In this document: one piece after another, positions 34,561 through 41,725 of the stretch | Position numbering within the stretch: the stretch's first letter is position 1 | How the letters are laid out: each line of letters starts with the position of its first letter | DNA from: SZUA-186 sp039714155 | Lineage (GTDB): Bacteria > Pseudomonadota > Gammaproteobacteria > UBA9214 | Direction of reading: 5' to 3' | DNA: 64,000 bases | Assembly: GCA_039714155.1 (NCBI GenBank) | Contig: JBDLJX010000001.1 | Coordinates: 89,233-153,232 of the forward strand | Translations under genes and position numbers: made by a program | Notes under the pieces: model-generated | What the model saw: the letters and a program-made list of their open reading frames with translations, nothing else | What the model was told of the DNA's origin: nothing | Database searches by the model: none

Positions 34561-35762
34561 GGCGCTGCCCGATTGATGTACTCATGCGCCCATTCGCGTG
34601 CCAGTGCATCATCCTCGAGGATGACTTCGAGGCTGCTTGCGGCACGTACCGAACACTGTTCCAGCGCAACGCCTGTTAACTGCGGGATGGCTGTGAAAGC
34701 AATCTGCCGGTCAAGAAATGCCTGCACCGCAACTTCGTTGGCGGCATTGAGGATCGCCGGTGCGGTGCCGCCGGCACGCCAGGCCTCGCTGGCCAGCGCC
34801 AGGCAGGGGAAGCGATCCAGGTCGGGGGCTTCGAACTGCAATGCGCCGACTGTCATCAGATCGAGTGGTTCGGCGCCGGAACTGATCCGTTCCGGCCAGG
34901 CCAGCGCATGACTGATGGGAATGCGCATGTCAGGATTACCCAGTTGTGCCAGCACAGAACCGTCATCATATTCCACCATTGAGTGCAGAATACTCTGCGG
35001 GTGGATAACAACACCGACCTTCTCCACCGGCAGGTCAAACAGCCAGCCGGCCTCAATAAGCTCCAGGCCCTTGTTCATCATGGTAGCGGAATCCACCGAT
35101 ATCTTGCGCCCCATCTCCCAGTTGGGATGGGCACAGGCCTGCTCCGGTGTCACCGCTGACAGCTTGCCCGGCGGCAGGGTCCGGAACGGCCCACCCGATG
35201 CGGTCAACATGACCCTGCGCACACCGCGCGGCACCTGCCCGGTTGTGTAGTTGTCCGGCATGCATTGCAGGATTGCATTGTGTTCACTGTCGATCGGCAG
35301 CAGCACGGCATCATGGTCACGCACCGCCTGCATGAACAGGGCACCCGACATAACCAGCGCTTCCTTGTTTGCCAGTAACACGCGCTTGCCGTGCCGAACA
35401 GCTTCCAGTGATGGCAACAAACCGGCTGCACCGACAATCGCCGCCATCACATAATCCACTTCCGGTAGCGCTGCAACTTCGGCCAGTGCGGCCACCCCGC
35501 CCAGTACCTCGACATCCGGCGCCGTATTCTGCAATTGCGTACGCAGACGTTGTGCTGCATCACTGTCCGCCATGACGGCATAACGGGGCTGAAACCCGGC
35601 ACACTGGCGTGCCAGCGTATCGACGTCCGAATTTGCAGTCAGCGCGACGACACGATAGAGATCAGGATGACGGGATATGACTTCCAGGGTACTGGCACCA
35701 ATGGAACCGGTGGCGCCAAGAATAGTGATACCTGCAACTTGTCGGTTGTTACCGGACATCAC
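34557..35762 (-). CDS. dxr: 1-deoxy-D-xylulose-5-phosphate reductoisomerase
   Basis: NADPH-dependent second enzyme of the MEP isoprenoid pathway. The 401-residue protein has the nucleotide-binding ILGATGSIGASTLEVI near 14-29, the metal and substrate motifs PIDSEHNAI, TASGGPFRT and PNWEMGRKISVDSATMMNKGLE, and HPQSILHSMVEYDDGS. The MEP genes ispD/ispF lie about 21 kb away in the same orientation. It is 2 bp from cdsA. Confidence 0.98.
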   Translation of the reverse strand: MMSGNNRQVAGITILGATGSIGASTLEVISRHPDLYRVVALTANSDVDTLARQCAGFQPRYAVMADSDAAQRLRTQLQNTAPDVEVLGGVAALAEVAALPEVDYVMAAIVGAAGLLPSLEAVRHGKRVLLANKEALVMSGALFMQAVRDHDAVLLPIDSEHNAILQCMPDNYTTGQVPRGVRRVMLTASGGPFRTLPPGKLSAVTPEQACAHPNWEMGRKISVDSATMMNKGLELIEAGWLFDLPVEKVGVVIHPQSILHSMVEYDDGSVLAQLGNPDMRIPISHALAWPERISSGAEPLDLMTVGALQFEAPDLDRFPCLALASEAWRAGGTAPAILNAANEVAVQAFLDRQIAFTAIPQLTGVALEQCSVRAASSLEVILEDDALAREWAHEYINRAAP

Positions 35763-35764
35763 CG

Positions 35765-36583
35765 TTACAGTTTCAACCAGTGTATGCCGAGGTAGAACAC
35801 CGGTGCCGCCGCAGTCAGGCTGTCTATACGGTCGAGCACGCCGCCGTGTCCCGGTATCAGCTTACTACTGTCCTTGATACCTGCCTGGCGTTTCATCAGG
35901 CTCTCAAGCAGGTCACCCAGAATCGAAAACATCACCGTCAGTAATGATACCAGCGTGAATCCGGCCGCCCATTTAAGCGTTGCACCGTAAGTAAAGCCGA
36001 CAACCAGCGCGAAGACACCGCAGGTTGCCATGGCGCCGTAGACGCCTTCCCAGGTCTTGCCCGGACTGATCCCCGGTGCGAGTTTGTTGCGGCCCCATTT
36101 GCGTCCGGCGAAATAGGCGCCACTGTCAGCCAGCCATACCAGTACCAGCAGATACAGAATGGTGAGTGCACCATCGGTTTCACGCCCGTGCAACAATACC
36201 AGTGCGGTCCAGGCCGGCAGCATCACCAGCACCCCTGCCATTGCCTTGATGATGCGCCTGCCGGGTCCATGCTCAAGACTGACTCCGGCCCGCGGCAGAT
36301 ACAGCAACACTGCCACCCAGAAAGCCAGGCCGGCCCATAGCAGTGGCAGTGCCGTCATACCCGGAGCGGCAGTCCAGAGTTGCCACAGCAGGATTGCAAC
36401 AAGCAGCGGGTAAGCGATCTGGCCAGCCAGGGTTGCGAGCGGAATCATCCGTGACCATTCCCACAGTCCGGCAACGATAACCAGCGACAGCGCCAGTGCA
36501 AATGCCGGGGTCGGCAGGTAAAAAAGACCACCGACAACAATCACAATCATGATTGCTGCCGATATCAAGCGTGTCCTAAGCAC
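35765..36583 (-). CDS. cdsA: Phosphatidate cytidylyltransferase (CDP-diglyceride synthase)
   Basis: Integral membrane enzyme making CDP-diacylglycerol for all phospholipids. The 272-residue form starts at GTG 36583, whose bases overlap the uppS stop (GTGCTTAG). The upstream extension in the open frame, to 36874, is a shadow of uppS. Several hydrophobic helices precede the signature near the C-terminus: SILGDLLESLMKRQAGIKDSSKLIPGHGGVLDRIDSL, shown here by its S-D-R-KD-S-GGD-type pattern. The protein ends with a membrane segment. Confidence 0.93.
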   Translation of the reverse strand: MLRTRLISAAIMIVIVVGGLFYLPTPAFALALSLVIVAGLWEWSRMIPLATLAGQIAYPLLVAILLWQLWTAAPGMTALPLLWAGLAFWVAVLLYLPRAGVSLEHGPGRRIIKAMAGVLVMLPAWTALVLLHGRETDGALTILYLLVLVWLADSGAYFAGRKWGRNKLAPGISPGKTWEGVYGAMATCGVFALVVGFTYGATLKWAAGFTLVSLLTVMFSILGDLLESLMKRQAGIKDSSKLIPGHGGVLDRIDSLTAAAPVFYLGIHWLKL

Positions 36584-37322
36584 CCTTGAGCTGCTCCACC
36601 TGCTCACCGGTACGGCCAAATCTGCGCTGGCGATTGGCGTAGGAACGTATGGCCTCATCCAGTGCCTGTTCATCGAAGGCCGGCCACAGCGTATCGGTGA
36701 AGTGGAGTTCCGTGTAGGCAAGCTGCCATAACAGGAAATTACTGATACGTTTTTCACCGCCGGTGCGGATAAAGAGGTCCGGTTCCGGCAGGTCAGACAG
36801 CGAGATCTCACGGCTGATGGTCTCGTTGGTAATATCCTCAGGCGCCTGCTCGCCCGCCTGCACACGCCGGGCAATCACCCGGCAGGCCTCGCTGATGTCC
36901 CAGCGCCCGCCATAGTTGGCCGCAATCACCAGGTCCATGCGCCTGTTCATCCTGGTCTTGTTTTCAGCCTGAATAATCAGCTCGCGCAAATCAGCCGGGA
37001 ACGCACCGCGATCACCAATAAACCGGATCCGTATACCATTACGGTGCAGCGTATCCACCTCCTTGCGCAAGGTCCGGATAAACAGATCCATTAATAGGCC
37101 GACCTCGCTGCTCGGTCGGTGCCAGTTCTCGCTGCTGAAGGCGAACAGCGTCAGCGCACATACACCCTTGTCACGGCAGGCCTCCACGACACGCCGCACC
37201 GCCTTGACGCCCTCGCGGTGTCCGACATAACGCGGCAGCATCCGCGCACGCGCCCAGCGGCCATTGCCATCCATGATGATGGCGATGTGCCTGGGTATGC
37301 CGTTATCTACTGTTGAGGTCAT
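36576..37322 (-). CDS. uppS: Isoprenyl (undecaprenyl) diphosphate synthase
   Basis: Cis-prenyltransferase making the undecaprenyl carrier lipid for peptidoglycan and O-antigen. The 248-residue protein has the catalytic Asp (D18) in HIAIIMDGNGRWA, HREGVKAVRRVVE, LTLFAFSSENW, and the C-terminal LPEPDLFIRTGGEKRISNFLLWQ and YTELHFTDTLWP. It lies between frr and cdsA, as in E. coli. Confidence 0.97.
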   Translation of the reverse strand: MTSTVDNGIPRHIAIIMDGNGRWARARMLPRYVGHREGVKAVRRVVEACRDKGVCALTLFAFSSENWHRPSSEVGLLMDLFIRTLRKEVDTLHRNGIRIRFIGDRGAFPADLRELIIQAENKTRMNRRMDLVIAANYGGRWDISEACRVIARRVQAGEQAPEDITNETISREISLSDLPEPDLFIRTGGEKRISNFLLWQLAYTELHFTDTLWPAFDEQALDEAIRSYANRQRRFGRTGEQVEQLKGA

Positions 37323-37347
37323 GCAATCACACTTTAATCAGTTGTTG

Positions 37348-37905
37348 TCAGATTTCCATCAGTTCGGCTTCTTTATCGGCCAGCACCTTGTCAACACCGG
37401 CAATGAACTCATTGGTAATCTGCTGCACATCGTCCTGCCCCTTGTGCTCGTCGTCTTCAGAGATCTCTTTCTCCCTGAGCAGGTCTTTCAGGTCATTGTT
37501 GGCATCACGTCGAATATTGCGGATCGCAACTTTTGCCGCCTCGCCGTCCTTGCGCACCACCTTGACGAGATCACGCCGGGTTTCCTCGGTCAGCGGCGGC
37601 ATGGGTATGCGCATTACCGTACCGGCTACCACCGGGTTCAGACCGAGATCTGATTTGATAATGGCCTTGTCGATAACCTGCACCATCTGTTTTTCCCAGG
37701 GAGTTACCGTCAGGGTTCGTGCATCCTCGACGGCAATATTGGCGACCTGCGAAATCGGCACCTCACTGCCGTAATAATCGACCGTCAGGTGGTCCAGCAA
37801 GCTGGGATGGGCACGACCGGTGCGCACCTTGCCCAGCGTCTGCTTCAGTGCATCAACACTTTTCCCCATTCGCTCACGGGCATCTTTCCTGATGTCTTCA
37901 ATCAT
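37348..37905 (-). CDS. frr: Ribosome-recycling factor
   Basis: Splits terminated ribosomes together with EF-G. At 185 residues it is the standard length, with MIEDIRKDARERMGKSVDAL at the start, KVRTGRAHPSLLDHLTVDYYGSEVPI near 27-52, PWEKQMVQVIDKAI and a C-terminal helix rich in charged residues. It directly follows pyrH (1-bp overlap), the conserved rpsB-tsf-pyrH-frr order. Confidence 0.98.
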   Translation of the reverse strand: MIEDIRKDARERMGKSVDALKQTLGKVRTGRAHPSLLDHLTVDYYGSEVPISQVANIAVEDARTLTVTPWEKQMVQVIDKAIIKSDLGLNPVVAGTVMRIPMPPLTEETRRDLVKVVRKDGEAAKVAIRNIRRDANNDLKDLLREKEISEDDEHKGQDDVQQITNEFIAGVDKVLADKEAELMEI

Positions 37906-38621
37906 TACGCAGACTCCTGTTCCACCAGTGTTCCCAGGCTTTCGCCCGCAACGATACGGCCAAGATGGCCATGTTCGAAAATATTGAATACCCGCACCGG
38001 CATCTTGTGCTCATTACAAAGCACCAGTGCAGTCGCATCCATTACGCCGACCTTGCGCTGCAGTGCCTCATCGAATGTGAGATGGTCAAAACGCGTGGCA
38101 TCCTTGTCGACGAGGGGATCAGCGGTATACACGCCATCTACCCTGGTGGCCTTTAACATGATATCGGCCTCGATCTCGATCGCACGCAGACTGGCGGCAG
38201 AATCCGTGGTAAAAAACGGGTTACCCGTACCGGCCGCGAATACCACCAGGCGGCCTTTTTCGAGATGCCGGATCGCACGTCCACGAATATAGGGTTCGCA
38301 TACCTGGTTAATCCGCAACGCCGACATGACCCGGCAACTGCAACCGGCCTTTTCCAGTGCATCCTGCAAGGCCAGTGAATTGATCACCGTTGCCAGCATG
38401 CCCATGTGGTCGCCGGTCACCCGGTCCATGCCGCGTGACGCCATACCGGCGCCCCTGACAATATTACCGCCGCCAATCACCAGCCCTACCTGGACACCCG
38501 CGGAAGTGACCTCGTGAATCTCACTGGCGATACGCTGGATAACCCCGGGATCGATACCGTGCTCGCCGCCACCCATCAGGGCTTCGCCACTGAGCTTCAA
38601 CAGAATGCGATTATATTGCAT
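37905..38621 (-). CDS. pyrH: UMP kinase
   Basis: Phosphorylates UMP to UDP and is usually activated by GTP and inhibited by UTP. The 238-residue protein has RILLKLSGEALMG near 5-17, VIGGGNIVRG, DHMGMLATVINSLALQDAL, FAAGTGNPFFTTDSAASLRA and KATRVDGVYTADP, typical of the bacterial family. A terminator at 38721-38750 separates it from tsf, so it probably has its own promoter within 38622-38720. Confidence 0.98.
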   Translation of the reverse strand: MQYNRILLKLSGEALMGGGEHGIDPGVIQRIASEIHEVTSAGVQVGLVIGGGNIVRGAGMASRGMDRVTGDHMGMLATVINSLALQDALEKAGCSCRVMSALRINQVCEPYIRGRAIRHLEKGRLVVFAAGTGNPFFTTDSAASLRAIEIEADIMLKATRVDGVYTADPLVDKDATRFDHLTFDEALQRKVGVMDATALVLCNEHKMPVRVFNIFEHGHLGRIVAGESLGTLVEQESA

Positions 38622-38720
38622 AAATACCTTATATATCAGTAAGTTATAATATACCCGGCGGGGACCCTAAAAACCTCGATATTGTCTTACTTTTTCCCGT
38701 TAAAAGCCATCATTCATGCA

Positions 38721-38750
38721 AAAGAAAAGGGGCCGATAATCGACCCCTTG
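38721..38750 (-). terminator. Rho-independent terminator after rpsB-tsf
   Basis: On the minus strand, AAGGGG (TCGATTATCGG) CCCCTT forms a 6-bp stem followed by TTTTCTTTT. It lies 54 bp past the tsf stop and before pyrH, so the rpsB-tsf transcript likely ends or is reduced here. Confidence 0.7.
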
Positions 38751-38803
38751 CCGGTACGCTTGCGATTCACAGAGTAAGGCAGCTGATCTTCCGGGCTCTG
38801 TGA

Positions 38804-39694
38804 CTAACCACCCTTGATCTGTGCCATGACTTCATCGGCAAAATTCTCGGTCTTCTTCTCGATACCCTCGCCCAGTTCGATACGCTCGAAACCGGTGACG
38901 CTGGCGCCGGCACTGTCAAGCAACTTGCCGACCGTCTGGTCCGGGTCCTTGACGAAAGGCTGACCCAGCAAGGTGATCTCGCCAAGATACTTGCGAATAC
39001 GGCCCTCGATCATCTTTTCGATGATGTTATCCGGCTTGCCGCTCGCGCGCGCCTGTGCGGTAAAGAAATCACGTTCCTTCGCCAGCATGTCCGCAGGCAC
39101 CTGCTCCTCGGAAACACACACCGGCCGCGGGTCGTGCGCAGCAATATGCATGGCCAGGTCCTTGCCCAGTGCGGCATCACCACCATCCAGGTTGACCAAT
39201 ACACCAATACGCACGCCATGACGATAGCTGGCAATCTCGCCACTGCTCTCGATACGTGTAAAGCGCCGCACACTGATGTTCTCGCCAATCGTGGCAATCA
39301 GGGCCTTGCGGGCATCTTCGATTGACGTTGCATCCCCGTCTTTCAACGGCATTGACAGCAGGCTGTCCATATCGGCGGGGTTATCAGTCAGGACACGCCT
39401 GGCAATAGCGGTCGCAAAATCCTGGAAATCGTCCTTCTTGGCAACAAAGTCGGTTTCGCAATTGACTTCGACCATCGCTGCTGTCTTCCGGTCATCACTG
39501 ACTTCGACTACAACCAGCCCTTCTGCGGCCACACGACTGGCCTTCTTGTCGGCCTTGGCCATGCCGGCCTTGCGCAGCGCTTCTGCCGCTGTATCCATAT
39601 CACCATCGGCATCGAGCAGTGCATTCTTGCACTCCATCATGCCGGAACCGGTACGTTCGCGCAGTTCCTTCACTTGCGCTGCTGAAATAGCCAT
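38804..39694 (-). CDS. tsf: Elongation factor Ts
   Basis: Nucleotide exchange factor that reloads EF-Tu with GTP. The 296-residue protein has the N-terminal UBA-like domain (AAQVKELRERTGSGMMECKNAL near 5-26) and the TDFVAKKDDFQDF motif near 80-92 that contacts EF-Tu. ALGKDLAMHIAAHDPRPV follows, with the C-terminal LLGQPFVKDPDQTVGKLL. It is 49 bp after rpsB. Confidence 0.98.
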   Translation of the reverse strand: MAISAAQVKELRERTGSGMMECKNALLDADGDMDTAAEALRKAGMAKADKKASRVAAEGLVVVEVSDDRKTAAMVEVNCETDFVAKKDDFQDFATAIARRVLTDNPADMDSLLSMPLKDGDATSIEDARKALIATIGENISVRRFTRIESSGEIASYRHGVRIGVLVNLDGGDAALGKDLAMHIAAHDPRPVCVSEEQVPADMLAKERDFFTAQARASGKPDNIIEKMIEGRIRKYLGEITLLGQPFVKDPDQTVGKLLDSAGASVTGFERIELGEGIEKKTENFADEVMAQIKGG

Positions 39695-39743
39695 ATCTCA
39701 TAAACCTCGTCTGGGTTCTCAAACTGTTATTCGTGCAGGGAGA

Positions 39744-40715
39744 TTACGCCTCGCCCTTGCCTTCGGCCGGTGCTGCTTCTGCTGCTGCCGGTTCAGCCGC
39801 TGGTGCCTCCTTTGCTGCCGGTTCAGCCGGTGCTGCCTCCGCTGCTGCCGGCTTGGTCGCTTCAGCCGGAATTTCCCCGGCCTTTGCCCCGGCCTTCTTG
39901 CGAGGCGCCGCTTTCTTCTTCACGGCAACCTTCCTGGCTGTTTTTTTGCGTGCCGGCGCCTTTTTCGGCGCGGTCTTGCCGCCTTCATCCAGCTCGACAA
40001 ACTCGTCTTCTGCCTCACCCGATATACGGGCAATATTCAGTCGACCGCTTTCAACCGCATTGGCAGCGCTTTCGACATAAAGCTTGATGGCGCGAATGGC
40101 GTCATCATTGCCGGGGATAACGTAATCGATGCCCTGCAGGGAATTATTGGTATCTACGATACCGACGACCGGGACACTCAGCTTGATGGCTTCGCTGACA
40201 GCAATCTTTTCATAGCCGACATCAACGACAAACATGGCATCCGGGATACCTTTCATATCCTTGATACCACCAAGGCTGCGGTCGAGTTTGTCTTTCTCGC
40301 GACTCAGCATCAGCGCTTCCTTCTTGCTCAGCTTCGCCAGCGAACCATCACTTTCCATTTCTTCCAGATCCTTGAGGCGTTTGATCGACTGACGAACCGT
40401 CTTGTAATTGGTCAGCATACCGCCGAGCCAGCGGTGATTGACGTACGGCATGCCACAGCGCTCCGCCTGTTCGCGGATGGCATCCTGTGCAGAACGTTTG
40501 GTACCGACAAACAGGATGTTGCCGCCGTTGGCAACAAGGCTGCTGATATAGTTCATTGCATCATTGAAAAGCGGCAGCGTCTGTTCGAGATTAACGATGT
40601 GAATCTTGCCGCGTTCACCGAAGATGAAGGGAGCCATCTTCGGATTCCAGTAACGGGTCTGGTGACCGAAGTGCACGCCAGCTTCCAGCATCTGGCGCAT
40701 GGTGACATTAGCCAT
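39744..40715 (-). CDS. rpsB: 30S ribosomal protein S2 with long low-complexity C-terminal tail
   Basis: Small-subunit ribosomal protein. Residues 1 to about 228 are canonical S2: MANVTMRQMLEAGVHFGHQT, PKMAPFIFGERGKIHIVNLE, NHRWLGGMLTNYKTV, PDAMFVVDVGYEKIAV and GIVDTNNSLQGIDYVIPGNDDA. The rest, about 95 residues, is unusual: a short acidic spacer, a Lys/Arg/Ala block (about 246-275), then a run of AAEAAPAEPAA-like acidic repeats. E. coli S2 is 241 residues, so this tail is extra. The ATG has GGAG 9 nt upstream. Confidence 0.97.
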   Translation of the reverse strand: MANVTMRQMLEAGVHFGHQTRYWNPKMAPFIFGERGKIHIVNLEQTLPLFNDAMNYISSLVANGGNILFVGTKRSAQDAIREQAERCGMPYVNHRWLGGMLTNYKTVRQSIKRLKDLEEMESDGSLAKLSKKEALMLSREKDKLDRSLGGIKDMKGIPDAMFVVDVGYEKIAVSEAIKLSVPVVGIVDTNNSLQGIDYVIPGNDDAIRAIKLYVESAANAVESGRLNIARISGEAEDEFVELDEGGKTAPKKAPARKKTARKVAVKKKAAPRKKAGAKAGEIPAEATKPAAAEAAPAEPAAKEAPAAEPAAAEAAPAEGKGEA

Positions 40716-40805
40716 GGTGTAATTCTCCAGTTTTCAGGGTTAGGCTTCCATGTACCCCATAACAGCAACCCGTCAGCCAGATATTGGCATCCAGGCACCC
40801 GGCTG

Positions 40806-40821
40806 CATGTGCCGGCACATG
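40806..40821. promoter_or_regulatory. 16-bp perfect palindrome in the rpsB leader
   Basis: CATGTGCC/GGCACATG at 40806-40821 lies in the predicted 5' untranslated leader of rpsB, about 85 bases before the start codon, next to an A/T-rich stretch. In RNA it would form an 8-bp stem with no loop or a slightly opened one. Leader structures that let S2 repress its own operon are known in gammaproteobacteria; the role here is inference. Confidence 0.45.
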
Positions 40822-40879
40822 TGTAAATTTAGTTAAAAAGTTTGAAAAACAATCAGGTGGACTGCTTAACAAGCCCGCC

Positions 40880-40908
40880 TTTATACCATACACTGCCCCC
40901 TCCAGCAA
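40880..40908 (-). promoter_or_regulatory. Sigma-70 promoter for rpsB-tsf
   Basis: On the minus strand, a -35 box TTGCTG (40908-40903) and a -10 box TATAAA (40885-40880) are separated by exactly 17 bp. The predicted transcript start is about 155-160 bases before the rpsB start codon, leaving a leader long enough for S2-mediated control. Confidence 0.6.
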
Positions 40909-40957
40909 TTATCACCACGGTATGGCTCCATGCCATTGAACTGGATTTCAATAACTT

Positions 40958-41725
40958 ATGGCCGTAACTATAAAAACCCAGCCGGAAATCGAAAAAATGC
41001 GCATTGCCGGCCGGCTGGCGGGCGAGGTACTGCGCATGATCCGCCCGCATGTCCAGACCGGTGTCACCACCGACGAACTCGACCGGATCTGCCATGATTA
41101 TATTGTCAATGAACAGCAGGCCATCCCTGCCCCGCTGAATTACCGTGGTTTCCCGAAATCCATCTGCACCTCGGTCAACCACGTCGTCTGTCACGGTATT
41201 CCCGGCAACAAGACCCTGCGCAAGAGCGACATGCTGAATATCGACATCACGGTCATCAAGGACGGCTTCCATGGTGACACCAGCAAGATGTTTTATGTCG
41301 GTGAACCCCCGGTGGCCGGCAAACGGCTGGCGCGCATCAGCCATGAGTGCATGACGATCGGTATCGACATGGTCAAGCCCGGTGTACGCCTCGGCGATAT
41401 CGGCCACGCCATCCAGCAGCATGCCGAGGCCAGTCATTGTTCGATTGTGCGTGAATACTGCGGCCACGGTATTGGCCGTGAATTCCACGAAGACCCGCAG
41501 ATCCTGCACTACGGCCGCCCCGGCACCGGCATACCGCTTGAGACCGGTATGACCTTCACCATCGAACCGATGGTAAATGCCGGCAAACGTCACACCAGGT
41601 TGCTGGCCGATGGCTGGACGGTAGTCACCAAGGACCACAGCCTGTCGGCCCAGTGGGAACACACCATCCTGGTCACGGCAGACGGACACGAGGTACTGAC
41701 CTGCCTGGCAGGTGATGAAATCTAG
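40958..41725 (+). CDS. map: Methionine aminopeptidase type I
   Basis: Removes the initiator methionine from new proteins. The 255-residue protein carries all metal-site residues: D96 and D107 (LNIDITVIKDGFHGDTSKMF), H170 (EYCGHGIGREFHEDP), E203 (TIEPMV) and E234 (QWEHTILV), plus H79 (VVCHGIPG). It is divergent from rpsB, the conserved map/rpsB head-to-head pair. Its stop overlaps the glnD GTG start by one base. Confidence 0.98.
   Translation: MAVTIKTQPEIEKMRIAGRLAGEVLRMIRPHVQTGVTTDELDRICHDYIVNEQQAIPAPLNYRGFPKSICTSVNHVVCHGIPGNKTLRKSDMLNIDITVIKDGFHGDTSKMFYVGEPPVAGKRLARISHECMTIGIDMVKPGVRLGDIGHAIQQHAEASHCSIVREYCGHGIGREFHEDPQILHYGRPGTGIPLETGMTFTIEPMVNAGKRHTRLLADGWTVVTKDHSLSAQWEHTILVTADGHEVLTCLAGDEI

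Noticed and set aside
33520..34911. 463-codon plus-strand frame over rseP and dxr
   Set aside because: Antisense shadow with no domain or Shine-Dalgarno support.
36584..36874. N-terminal extension of cdsA
   Set aside because: The upstream part is the uppS gene in another frame; a GTG start at the uppS stop gives a standard CdsA.
39276..40826. 516-codon plus-strand frame over tsf and rpsB
   Set aside because: It covers two ribosomal and translation genes on the other strand and contains low-complexity sequence from the S2 tail; no support.
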